A stretch of 10,681 nucleotides of DNA from JAVVEH01 sp032251435 (GCA_032251435.1 JAVVEH010000073.1:1-10681), one strand, 5' to 3'; shown: positions 1-7,501, numbered from the stretch's first letter. The notes: generated by a model from the sequence alone, not told the origin. Program-made: numbers and translations.

Positions 1-23
1 ATAATATAGGTTAGTGTTAAAGA

Positions 24-52
24 TTGCGCAAGTTTAAATTTTACATTATACT
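24..52 (+). promoter_or_regulatory. Possible sigma70-type promoter just upstream of a terminator hairpin
   Basis: TTGCGC (24-29) and TATACT (47-52) are separated by exactly 17 nt in an AT-rich stretch. The -10 box matches the consensus at five of six positions, but the -35 box at only three. Transcription would start near 58-60, directly in front of the palindrome at 67-106, so the product would be a hairpin RNA of about 50 nt. It may instead be chance in AT-rich DNA at the 3' end of a gene lying left of the window. Confidence 0.3.
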
Positions 53-66
53 AGCGTTAAATTATG

Positions 67-111
67 AATACAGGGCACGGTGGCCGCGGCCACCGTGCCC
101 TGTATTTTTTT
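67..111 (+). terminator. Rho-independent terminator with perfect 40-bp palindrome
   Basis: Positions 67-106 form an uninterrupted inverted repeat centred between 86 and 87, with a CCGCGG core. This gives a GC-rich stem of about 18 bp with a 4-nt loop. Seven T residues follow at 105-111. This is the classic intrinsic terminator layout for rightward transcription. The gene it serves is not in view and presumably ends left of position 1. The left flank has no matching A-run, so it is not an obvious bidirectional terminator. Confidence 0.85.
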
Positions 112-421
112 GTTGCGGGCAGAGGGTAAAGAGTCCGTTCTAAGCTGGTGTCGACGAGGAAGATTCCGACTGGAAGCCGGTACGCTGAGCCGGTTCACTC
201 GCTCCGTCAAAAAGAGGTTGCCCCCCCCCGTTGGTGTACCGGATTTATCCGGAAAAAGCGCGCGTGGCGCGCGCTCTGTCTTTCCTTGGACATTCGGAGC
301 TCTTTTTCAACATGCTTTATTCCACCCCCTAATGTGGCGGATCGTTTGTCGCGCCCATTGCTTGGATTAGACATGCTGGTTTTTGCGGGAAAAATTGTTT
401 TCGCCCGTATGCGGGGGAACA
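112..421. other. Intergenic stretch of about 310 bp with no convincing gene
   Basis: Open frames exist on both strands, but their conceptual products show no recognisable motif and they overlap one another. The region includes a run of nine C at 221-229, a small perfect inverted repeat CCGGAT-TT-ATCCGG at 239-252, and the leftward terminator at 253-274. I see no tRNA, tmRNA, SRP RNA or RNase P RNA signature. It most likely serves as 3' flank for the leftward phosphodiesterase gene and as spacer. Confidence 0.6.
253..274 (-). terminator. Leftward rho-independent terminator for the phosphodiesterase gene
   Basis: A 7-bp all-GC stem, GCGCGCG (258-264) with CGCGCGC (268-274), encloses a 3-nt loop. 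Read on the minus strand it is followed by five T (the A-run at 253-257). It lies about 150 nt beyond the stop codon of the leftward gene ending at 422, and no better hairpin with a T-run lies between them. On the plus strand only a broken pyrimidine tract follows, so leftward use is favoured. Confidence 0.6.
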
Positions 422-1159
422 TTACTTTCCTATGATTCCCGGAACATTCGTGGTGATAGACCGCGCGCCCATTTCCGCCATGCGTTTGGCTGTTTTCGGG
501 TCGTCAACTGTCCAAACGTGCCATTCATACCCTTCCGCCACGATTTGGTCAACAAATCCTTTGTCAACGCCCCCGGCGCTCGTGCTCAAGCCATCCGCAT
601 GGATTCGGTTTAAGGTGGCGAGCACCGTGCCAGGGGGCGGTGACAGATGTCCCGCCTTATCTTTTCTGATGTCAACCAGCCAAAACACCTTGTGTTTCGG
701 AGCCTGCCTTTTAATCTCCTTCAATAGCTGGGCATTGAAAGAAATGAAAACGGCCTGATCCGGTGTCAGACGGGACTCTTTGATCTCATCAAGGAGTTTT
801 GGTATGATCTCATTGCCGCATTTTATCTCAACGTAGATTTTCTTCTGTTCAGGAACTGTCGCCAATACTTGCGCGAGCGTTGGGATCAGACATCCTCTAT
901 ACTCATCGCCGCGGCAGGCCCCAACATCCAAGCTTCGCAGCTCCGCCAGCGTTGACTCGGCGACAATGAGTCTCTCGCCGGCGACCCTTTGGGTGTCGGG
1001 ATCGTGGATGCAGGCAATGCGCCCGTCTTTCGTGAGACGGAAATCTCCTTCAATGGCGTCCGCCCCCTCTCGCCAGCCAAGCGTGAAGGAGGCGAGCGTG
1101 TTTTCGGGCGCGTCTCGGGACGCGCCCCGGTGAGCGACGATCATGGGAGATGAGGGCAT
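422..1159 (-). CDS. Glycerophosphodiester phosphodiesterase (GDPD family, UgpQ-like)
   Basis: The predicted 245-residue protein hydrolyses glycerophosphodiesters from phospholipid turnover to glycerol-3-phosphate and an alcohol. The GDPD TIM-barrel signatures are present: HRG at 10-12 followed by PENT (18-21), the metal-binding pair E37 and D39 in EGDF, KDGRI then H52 in IHD, and VEIK with E111 and K113. The C-terminal part has HADG and HVWTVDD, typical of the last barrel strands. No signal peptide or membrane segment is visible, so it should be cytosolic like UgpQ. I chose the ATG at 1159 because the fold begins five residues later. A TTG at 1225 would add 22 unconserved residues and lie almost on the predicted transcription start, and an ATG at 1144 is also possible. 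No clear Shine-Dalgarno precedes any of them. The gene stands alone, divergent from dnaE, with no glycerol-3-phosphate transporter next to it. Confidence 0.93.
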   Translation of the reverse strand: MPSSPMIVAHRGASRDAPENTLASFTLGWREGADAIEGDFRLTKDGRIACIHDPDTQRVAGERLIVAESTLAELRSLDVGACRGDEYRGCLIPTLAQVLATVPEQKKIYVEIKCGNEIIPKLLDEIKESRLTPDQAVFISFNAQLLKEIKRQAPKHKVFWLVDIRKDKAGHLSPPPGTVLATLNRIHADGLSTSAGGVDKGFVDQIVAEGYEWHVWTVDDPKTAKRMAEMGARSITTNVPGIIGK

Positions 1160-1240
1160 TGTGATCTGTGAGTTTCTGATTAAACCAATTCCTTGTTGTT
1201 TTTGACAACTTTCACCAAAAGTCAATGAACGAACGGGGTT

Positions 1241-1268
1241 AAGATACCGCGCGTCAATATGCTGTCAA
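1241..1268 (-). promoter_or_regulatory. Predicted sigma70-type promoter for the phosphodiesterase gene
   Basis: On the minus strand a perfect TTGACA (plus-strand 1263-1268) is followed after 16 nt by TATCTT (1241-1246), which matches TATAAT at four of six positions. Transcription would start near 1234, giving a leader of about 75 nt before the ATG at 1159. This position also argues against the TTG start at 1225. Confidence 0.5.
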
Positions 1269-1344
1269 CTTTGGGCGTCTTGTCTGACGGGGAAGGGGTG
1301 CAATTCTTTTTCTAAAAAAGTCACGAAAATATTGTTTTGAGCGA

Positions 1345-1373
1345 TTGTCAAAAGGGCTTCATTCACCTATTGT
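1345..1373 (+). promoter_or_regulatory. Predicted sigma70-type promoter for the dnaE operon
   Basis: TTGTCA (1345-1350, five of six to consensus) is followed after 17 nt by TATTGT (1368-1373, four of six). Transcription would start near 1380, giving a leader of about 110 nt before the dnaE ATG at 1493. It lies about 77 bp from the divergent promoter for the phosphodiesterase gene, so the two could share regulation. Confidence 0.45.
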
Positions 1374-1379
1374 GAAGAC

Positions 1380-1492
1380 GGGAGTCCGGCAGGGGACAGA
1401 GAGGCCCGCGGGGACGTTTTTTTTATTTCTTCCTTTGCTGTTTTTCTGTTTCGCAAAGGGTGGTGGTTTTTGAATACTATGAGTGTTTTTTG
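1380..1492 (+). promoter_or_regulatory. dnaE leader: T-rich tract and overlapping mini-ORF
   Basis: The leader begins with a G-rich part that includes the self-complementary CCCGCGGG (1405-1412) and continues into T8 (1417-1424). From about 1416 to 1454 it is almost all pyrimidine. An ATG at 1479 opens a frame of four codons (Met-Ser-Val-Phe) whose TGA (1491-1493) overlaps the dnaE ATG as TGATG. That arrangement can support termination-reinitiation. dnaE itself has no good Shine-Dalgarno at normal spacing. The purine stretch AAAGGG (1455-1460) is nearer to the mini-ORF but about 18 nt upstream of it, longer than usual. Confidence 0.35.
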
Positions 1493-4400
1493 ATGAGTGA
1501 TCCTGTCTGTGATGTGTCCTCCCCGCCGGTTTCCCCGGATTTTTCAACGTTATTGAATGAGGCCGCCACCTTTTTCAGTTGTTCGGATCTTGTCGATGTT
1601 CCTGACCTGGCGATGGCGATCAGAAAGGAAATCAAACGGGAAGAAGCCAAAGACGACGACGCTGACTCGCGAAAGCTGGAGCAGCTTGCCGACCTTCAGG
1701 CCCGGACCCGGCAACTGAACGTGGCGGCGAATGGGCATTTCAGCCATTTGCATGTCCATTCAGATTTCAGCTTGTTGGATGGCGCCTGCCGGGTGGACCG
1801 GTTATGTGAGAAAGTCTGGGATTTGGGGCAGGGGGCCGTGGCTGTCACCGACCATGGCAACATGTTCGCCGCGTTGGATTTCCACACCGCCGCCAAAAAG
1901 GCGGGCGTGAACTCGGTGATCGGGTGCGAATTTTATGTGGCCCCCAAAGGAATCGCTGATCATAGCGATAACACCCGTCACCATTTGGTGCTGTTGGCCA
2001 AATCGTATGAAGGCTATCAATCCCTATGCCGGCTCAACGCGGCCGCCTGGAGCGATGAGGGATTCTATTATAAGGCCCGGGTGGATCGGGATTTGCTGCG
2101 GAAACACCGGAACGGATTGATCTGTCTTTCCGCTTGTGTCGCTGGCGAAATCCAATCTCATGTGTTGAATAATCGTATGGACGCGGCCCGGGAGGCCGTG
2201 GAGTTTTTCATTGATGTGTTTGGGAAGGATGATTTTTTCCTTGAGATTCAGTATCATGGAGAACCTGGTCAGAAACCGGAAGATTGTGAGCGGAGCGACC
2301 AGAGAGACTTGTTGGAAATGGAGCATAAAGTCAACCAGGCGTTTCTCGCGTTAAGTCAGGAATATGGCGTGGGATTAGTGGCGACCAATGACGCGCATTA
2401 TTTGGCGAAGAGCGATTATGAGGCGCATGACGCGCTCCTTTGCGTCGGGACACAGAGTAACTTGTCTGATGCGAAACGCCTCCGCTTCTCGGGAGACCAG
2501 TTCTATGTCAAATCCACCCGGGAAATGGAGGCGCTTTTCGCCGCCTATCCCGGCGCGGTGGACAATTCGAAAAAAATTGCCGACCGGTGTTCCGTCGATA
2601 TGCCGTTGTGGGTGAATCATTACCCGGTTTACCGTTTGGATGACGAACGCGACGATCCCGCGGACGCCCATTGCCCTGTCCGGCGGAAGAAACTGCGGGA
2701 TGTGTGTATTGAGAATTTGCCCAAACGCTACAATGTGCTGGAAGCGGACAATCCGGATTACGTCCCGCGGGGGGATGATGAGCCGGACGCGGCGTTTCGG
2801 AAGGACATTCTTGACCGCATGGAATTTGAACTTAAAACCATTGATGATATGGGGTATATCAGTTATTTCCTGGTGGTTTGGGATTTTATTAACCATGCCC
2901 GACGCCAAGGCATCCCCGTCGGCCCCGGGCGGGGGTCGGGAGCGGGAAGCATTGTCGCTTATCTGACCGGGATCACGGATCTGGATCCTCTGCGTTACGG
3001 GTTGCTGTTTGAGCGCTTTTTGAACCCGGATCGTGTCTCTCCCCCTGACTTTGATATTGACTTCTGTGAACGGCGGCGCGGAGAAGTCATCGACTATGTC
3101 CGTGACAAATACGGCGCGCCGAGTGTGGCGCAAATCGGGACGTTCGGGACGCTGAAAGCTAAAGCCGTGCTTAAAGATGTCGCCCGGGTGATGGGGGTGC
3201 CCTTCGCGGACTCAAATAAATTGGTCGCCTTGATTCCCACTGACCCGAAAATGACGCTGGAAAAAGCGCTGACGATGCGCGAGGTGAAAGCCCGATATGA
3301 CTCGGAAGAATGGGTGCGGGAAGTGTTTGACCGAGCCAAGATTCTGGAGGGACTCAACCGCAATCAGAGTATTCACGCCTGTGGCGTGATTATCGGAGAC
3401 CAAAAACTGGAGAACGTGGTGCCGCTGGCGCGGGGAGCGGGAAAAGAATGGATCACCCAGTTTCCAGCCGGGCCCTGTGAGTCACTCGGCTTGTTGAAAA
3501 TGGACTTTTTGGGCTTGAAAACGCTGACGATTATTCAAGATACGATCGAAATGGTCAACGAGCGGACGGGGAGGGGACTGACACCGGATGACATCCCGCT
3601 GGATGACGCCAAAACGTATGAACTGTTAAACCGCGGCGCCACAGTGGCGGTGTTTCAGCTGGAATCATCGGGCATGCAGGATTTGTGCCGGAGTTTTAAA
3701 ATCTCAAAGCTGGAGGAAATTATCGCCCTGGTCGCCCTGTACCGGCCCGGGCCCATGGAATTTATTCCGACGTTTATCAACTGTAAACTCGGGCGTGAGA
3801 CACCGGAATATGAAACCCCGGAGATGCGGGAGCTGTTGTCCGAAACCTACGGGATCATGGTGTACCAAGAGCAGATCATGCAGGTGGTGCAGGCGGTGGC
3901 TGGGTTCTCCTTGGCTCAGGCCGATATCATGCGCCGGGCTATTGGCAAAAAGAAAGAGTCCGTGCTGCGGGAGCAGGGAGAGAAGTTCAAGGAGGGATGC
4001 CTGGAGCAAGGGGTGGCGGCGGATGTGGCGGACAGTATCTGGCGGAAAATTCTCAAATTCGCTTCCTATGGGTTTAATAAATCGCACTCGGCCTGTTATG
4101 GGTTGATGTCGTACAGAACAGCGTATCTCAAGGCGAATTATCCCGCTGAATTCATGGCCGCCGTCCTGAACGGGGAACTGAATAACGCGGATAAATTGTC
4201 CCTTTACATCTCCGAAGCGGAAGATATGGGCCTGGATATTTCGCCTCCCGATATTAATGGATCAGCGCTGCGGTTCGGGGTCGCCGATGGCAACGTCCTT
4301 TTCGGTCTGAGCGCGATTAAAGGCATGGGCGAAAGCGCGGCTAACGCCATGATCCAGGCGCGTCAAGATGGTGGCCCCTTCAAAAATCTGTCTGATTTTT

Positions 4401-5350
4401 GTGAACGAGTCGGCAGTAAAGTCAATAAACGGGTCATGGAAAGTTTATGCAAGGCCGGAGCTTTTGATGGCTTCGGCCTCAAGCGCTCGCAAATTTTCTC
4501 AATGATTGAACCGGCGGTTTCCCGGGCGGCTCAGACAATCCGTGACCGGGAAATGGGGCAGGGCAATCTCTTTGATTTGCTGGACGACAGCGTGGTGGCG
4601 GGGACGGATGATTTGCCCGTTCCCGACGTGCCGGAATGGTCGATGCAGGAATTGCTGCGCAATGAGAAGGAATTGCTGGGCTTCTATGTGACGGGACATC
4701 CGATCGACCAGTATGCGGATCAGTTGAAGATCCTGCAAACCGACCGTCTGGAAGCGATCCCGGAAATGGAGAATGATTTCGGCACCCGGGTGGGTGGATT
4801 CCTGGCCGGTGTCGTCATTAAACGACGTAAAAAAGATGACCGCGCCTGGGCGATTCTGAATTTGGAAAGCCGGGCGGGCAGCGTGGAATGTCTGTGTTTT
4901 CCCGATACTTTTGACGCCGTGGCGGCGGCGTTAGTGCCCGGTGCGCCCGTGCTGGTTGAGGGACACGTGAGTAAACGTGAAGAGGAGCCCGTGAAATTCA
5001 TGGTGGCCCAGGTCTTGACGCTTGAAGCCGCCAGCGAGCGGCTGGTGACCGAGGTGTATGTCCGCTTACGGGAAACGGAGTTTTCCCGTGACACGGCGGC
5101 GGCGGTGATGGCATTGTGCCAACGGCACCCTGGAAAGACGGAGATGATCGTCTCGGCCGTCTGTGAATCCGGTGACACGGCGTTTGTGAAATTACCCGTG
5201 ACGATCGCGGTGACCGCTGATTTCCGTGCGGGGCTGGCTGATTTGGTCGGCGAGGACGCTATCCATCAAAAAGCTGACCAGACACGTCCGGCCGCTCGGA
5301 AAAGGCAGAAATGGGATAAGAACCGGCAAGCCCGGGACGAGAGGACGTAG
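1493..5350 (+). CDS. dnaE: DNA polymerase III alpha subunit, N-terminally extended
   Basis: The protein of 1285 residues is the replicative polymerase (C-family, DnaE type). From the ATG at 1493: an unconserved, charged segment of about 80 residues, then the PHP domain from about residue 83. The PHP metal ligands are all kept: H87, H89, D96, H121, E146, H164, C215, D300 and H302. The palm has PDFDIDF with catalytic D521 and D523, and the third aspartate D671 in MDFLGLK. Thumb and fingers motifs (HACGV, YRPGPMEF, YQEQIM, GFNKSHSACY) follow. A helix-hairpin-helix stretch lies near 938-955, a clamp-binding motif QGNLF at 1023-1027, and an OB-fold near 1098-1180. Usual length is about 1150-1190, and the N-terminal extension accounts for most of the excess. 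GTG at 1460 would add 11 residues. GTG at 1721 would give the usual length, but the 228 nt before it are open and look coding, and no ribosome site precedes it. The stop codon touches the next gene's ATG. Confidence 0.97.
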   Translation: MSDPVCDVSSPPVSPDFSTLLNEAATFFSCSDLVDVPDLAMAIRKEIKREEAKDDDADSRKLEQLADLQARTRQLNVAANGHFSHLHVHSDFSLLDGACRVDRLCEKVWDLGQGAVAVTDHGNMFAALDFHTAAKKAGVNSVIGCEFYVAPKGIADHSDNTRHHLVLLAKSYEGYQSLCRLNAAAWSDEGFYYKARVDRDLLRKHRNGLICLSACVAGEIQSHVLNNRMDAAREAVEFFIDVFGKDDFFLEIQYHGEPGQKPEDCERSDQRDLLEMEHKVNQAFLALSQEYGVGLVATNDAHYLAKSDYEAHDALLCVGTQSNLSDAKRLRFSGDQFYVKSTREMEALFAAYPGAVDNSKKIADRCSVDMPLWVNHYPVYRLDDERDDPADAHCPVRRKKLRDVCIENLPKRYNVLEADNPDYVPRGDDEPDAAFRKDILDRMEFELKTIDDMGYISYFLVVWDFINHARRQGIPVGPGRGSGAGSIVAYLTGITDLDPLRYGLLFERFLNPDRVSPPDFDIDFCERRRGEVIDYVRDKYGAPSVAQIGTFGTLKAKAVLKDVARVMGVPFADSNKLVALIPTDPKMTLEKALTMREVKARYDSEEWVREVFDRAKILEGLNRNQSIHACGVIIGDQKLENVVPLARGAGKEWITQFPAGPCESLGLLKMDFLGLKTLTIIQDTIEMVNERTGRGLTPDDIPLDDAKTYELLNRGATVAVFQLESSGMQDLCRSFKISKLEEIIALVALYRPGPMEFIPTFINCKLGRETPEYETPEMRELLSETYGIMVYQEQIMQVVQAVAGFSLAQADIMRRAIGKKKESVLREQGEKFKEGCLEQGVAADVADSIWRKILKFASYGFNKSHSACYGLMSYRTAYLKANYPAEFMAAVLNGELNNADKLSLYISEAEDMGLDISPPDINGSALRFGVADGNVLFGLSAIKGMGESAANAMIQARQDGGPFKNLSDFCERVGSKVNKRVMESLCKAGAFDGFGLKRSQIFSMIEPAVSRAAQTIRDREMGQGNLFDLLDDSVVAGTDDLPVPDVPEWSMQELLRNEKELLGFYVTGHPIDQYADQLKILQTDRLEAIPEMENDFGTRVGGFLAGVVIKRRKKDDRAWAILNLESRAGSVECLCFPDTFDAVAAALVPGAPVLVEGHVSKREEEPVKFMVAQVLTLEAASERLVTEVYVRLRETEFSRDTAAAVMALCQRHPGKTEMIVSAVCESGDTAFVKLPVTIAVTADFRAGLADLVGEDAIHQKADQTRPAARKRQKWDKNRQARDERT

Positions 5351-6481
5351 ATGTTTCCACAAATAGCGCCCTATTTAACCGAACTATGGGGGCCATTCCG
5401 GCTCCTCGAATCATACCTTGTCTTGATCGGGTTGGGTACCTGCGCCGCCGGATTGACCACGTGGATCGGTCTGCCCCGCCTCTGGCACGTCCTGCCCCGG
5501 GACCGGGGCAGGGAAAACGCGGTGAACGCGGTCAAAGCGGTCGGCAAACCCACGGGAGGAGGATTTTTGGTGATTTTAATGACGATTCCCTGGCTGTTTT
5601 TGGTGTTGCCGGTGAATCCCCGGCTGTCAGGGGTGGTGGGGTGTTTGCTTTTATGCATGCTGACGGGCTATCTGGACGACCGCAGTCATACGCCCTGGAG
5701 TGAATTCCGCAAGGGATTTTTGGATTTTGTGATCGCGTTGTTAACGTGTCTGGCGATCTGCGGAGGCGGGAACATGACTATTTGGTTGCCCTTGGTTAAA
5801 ACCGTTTTTATCATGCCTCCCTGGTTGTTTATTCCCCTGGGCACGGTTGTCCTCTGGCTGGCGGTCAACGCGGTGAACTGCTCCGACGGGGTGGACGGCT
5901 TGGCGGGGACCTTGGTGATGCTGTCTTTATTTTATTTGGGGGGGTTTTTATATGTTGTCATCGGCCACGAGAAAATTGCCGATTACCTGCTTGTCCCGCA
6001 CAATGTCCATGGTGCTGATTGGGCGATTCTGGTGTTCACCGTCGCCGGGGCGCTGGCGGGATATTTGTGGCACAACGCGGAGCCCAGCGCGATCCTCATG
6101 GGAGACGCCGGCTCCCGGTCCCTGGGCTTGTTGATCGGTGTCGCCGTCTTGGTGTCCGGGAATCCATTTCTCATCCTCGTCGTGGCCCCGGTCATTCTCT
6201 TGAACGGCGGCGCCGGCCTTGTTAAGCTCGTGCTGTTGCGGATGATGAAAAAAATGGGATTTGACACGGCGAAACCAGACGGAAAACCGGCGCGGGAAGA
6301 CGGCTCCCGCGCCCGGGCTCAGTACCATTTCCTGCGGTTGCTGCACAGCATCCGCTTCCCGCTGCATGATCATGTCCGGCATCGCCGTAAATGGTCGAAT
6401 ACCCAAGTCTTGTTGCGGTTCGCCTTGATTCAGGCTTTTCTAACCCCTTTTCTGCTTCTCCTGTTAGTTAAATTACGGTGA
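5351..6481 (+). CDS. MraY-like phospho-N-acetylmuramoyl-pentapeptide transferase family protein
   Basis: This 376-residue polytopic membrane protein belongs to the MraY/WecA family, which moves a phospho-sugar from a UDP-sugar to polyprenyl phosphate on the cytoplasmic face. About ten hydrophobic segments are visible. Family motifs appear in order: KPTGGG (66-71), the metal and substrate aspartates D109-D110 in GYLDD, NAVNCSDGVDGLAG (173-186), and GDAGS (251-255) with D252. The C-terminal loop aligns with MraY rather than WecA: PLHDHVR (337-343) sits where MraY has PLHHHFE, followed by a WxxxQVLLRF stretch. So the HHH triad is HDH and the following Glu is Arg. The ATG follows the dnaE TAG with no gap, and GAGAGGA (5339-5345) is a good ribosome site 5 nt away inside dnaE, so the two are probably coupled. 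It is not in a mur cluster, so it may be a paralogue of the true mraY or this lineage's only copy. Substrate is uncertain. Confidence 0.85.
   Translation: MFPQIAPYLTELWGPFRLLESYLVLIGLGTCAAGLTTWIGLPRLWHVLPRDRGRENAVNAVKAVGKPTGGGFLVILMTIPWLFLVLPVNPRLSGVVGCLLLCMLTGYLDDRSHTPWSEFRKGFLDFVIALLTCLAICGGGNMTIWLPLVKTVFIMPPWLFIPLGTVVLWLAVNAVNCSDGVDGLAGTLVMLSLFYLGGFLYVVIGHEKIADYLLVPHNVHGADWAILVFTVAGALAGYLWHNAEPSAILMGDAGSRSLGLLIGVAVLVSGNPFLILVVAPVILLNGGAGLVKLVLLRMMKKMGFDTAKPDGKPAREDGSRARAQYHFLRLLHSIRFPLHDHVRHRRKWSNTQVLLRFALIQAFLTPFLLLLLVKLR
6477..6481 (+). promoter_or_regulatory. Ribosome binding site that fixes the dehydrogenase start
   Basis: GGTGA overlaps the last codons and stop of the MraY-like gene and lies 6 nt before the ATG at 6488. 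It supports that ATG over the in-frame TTG at 6482, which would sit directly against the site. Confidence 0.6.
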
Positions 6482-6487
6482 TTGTTC

Positions 6488-7492
6488 ATGATTAAAGCCA
6501 TCTTTTTGTGCAATCAAAAAAGTAATATCGACCGAGTATATGGCGGGGGGCGGAAGGAAACCGTCGCGGAATTGACTGATTTGTGTCCGGAAGTCATTCA
6601 TCAGGACATGCTGACAGACCCGGGACATGACTTCACTCAAGTCGAGGTGGTTTTTTCCACCTGGGGCATGCCAACGCTGACAGAAGAGCAGTTGGCGACC
6701 TGCTTGCCCGGTCTGAAGGCGGTGTTTTACGCGGCGGGAAGCGTGCGGAAGTTCGCGGCGCCTTTTCTGAACCGCGGAATCACGGTGTCGAGCGCCTGGC
6801 AGGCCAACGCCATCCCGGTAGCAGAATATACCACCGCCCAAATCGTGCTCGCCAATAAATTTTTTTTCCGCAACGCGGCTTTGTGTTCCCATTCCGTGAC
6901 GGGGCGGCGGTCAGCGGTCCGGGATATGCCCGGAAATTTCGGCGAAACGGTGACGCTGCTGGGGGCCGGGGCGATTGGCCGGAAAGTCGTTGAGTTGCTT
7001 CAGCCGTTCAATTTAAACATTCTCGTTTGGGATCCATTCCTGTCCGCGGAGTCCGCCGCGGCGCTGGGGGTCGAAAAAGTGGATACACTGACGGAAGGGT
7101 TCCGCCGGGGGCTGGTCGTCTCCAATCACCTCGCCAATGTCCCTGAAACGGTCGGACTGCTGACCCGGGAGCAATTTTCCAGCATGAGACCCAACGCCAC
7201 CTTTATTAACACGGGGCGGGGGGCGACAGTCAATGAGGCGGATTTGGCGGCGGTTTTTGAAAGCCGCCCGGATTTGACCGCCCTGCTGGATGTGACGCAC
7301 CCCGAACCGCCTGAAGAAAATTCGCCGCTTTATGCTTTGCCTAATGTGATCTTGACCAGCCATATAGCCGGATCCATTGGTGACGAGGTGATCCGGATGG
7401 CGGACTTCGCGATTAGCGATTTTAAGGCGTGGCGGAAAGGACAGACACCGCGCTATAACGTCACACCGGAATTGCTCCAAACTATGGCGTGA
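6488..7492 (+). CDS. D-isomer-specific 2-hydroxyacid dehydrogenase
   Basis: The 334-residue soluble protein should oxidise or reduce a 2-hydroxy/2-keto acid pair with NAD(H), but the substrate cannot be read from sequence. The Rossmann glycine motif GAGAIG is at 159-164. D182 (in VWDP) at the end of the second strand favours NAD over NADP. The catalytic set of the family is complete: R244 in NTGRG, E273 in HPEPP and H292 in TSHIAG. Length is typical for the family (310-340). It lies 6 nt after the MraY-like gene, with its ribosome site overlapping that stop, so it is the third gene of the dnaE unit. A role in making a lactate-like or other envelope-precursor hydroxy acid is conceivable given its neighbour, but nothing in the sequence proves it. 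Phosphoglycerate dehydrogenase (SerA) is less likely because no C-terminal ACT domain is present. Confidence 0.92.
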   Translation: MIKAIFLCNQKSNIDRVYGGGRKETVAELTDLCPEVIHQDMLTDPGHDFTQVEVVFSTWGMPTLTEEQLATCLPGLKAVFYAAGSVRKFAAPFLNRGITVSSAWQANAIPVAEYTTAQIVLANKFFFRNAALCSHSVTGRRSAVRDMPGNFGETVTLLGAGAIGRKVVELLQPFNLNILVWDPFLSAESAAALGVEKVDTLTEGFRRGLVVSNHLANVPETVGLLTREQFSSMRPNATFINTGRGATVNEADLAAVFESRPDLTALLDVTHPEPPEENSPLYALPNVILTSHIAGSIGDEVIRMADFAISDFKAWRKGQTPRYNVTPELLQTMA

Positions 7493-7501
7493 CGTGTGGA
7501 A

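Noticed and set aside
80..435. Overlapping open frames on both strands in the left intergenic region
   Set aside because: They run through the terminator palindrome or the C9 tract, lack motifs, and show no coding-like composition.
1160..1225. TTG start at 1225 for the phosphodiesterase
   Set aside because: It adds 22 residues outside the fold, has no ribosome site, and would begin only about 9 nt from the predicted transcription start.
1405..1424. CCCGCGGG followed by T8 as a terminator or attenuator before dnaE
   Set aside because: The palindrome cannot form a hairpin with a normal loop, and wider pairing (GTCC with GGAC) gives only four base pairs, so an intrinsic terminator is not supported.
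2375..3133. A 252-codon open frame on the minus strand
   Set aside because: It is antisense to the dnaE PHP and palm regions, with no motif and no ribosome site; dnaE clearly explains this DNA.
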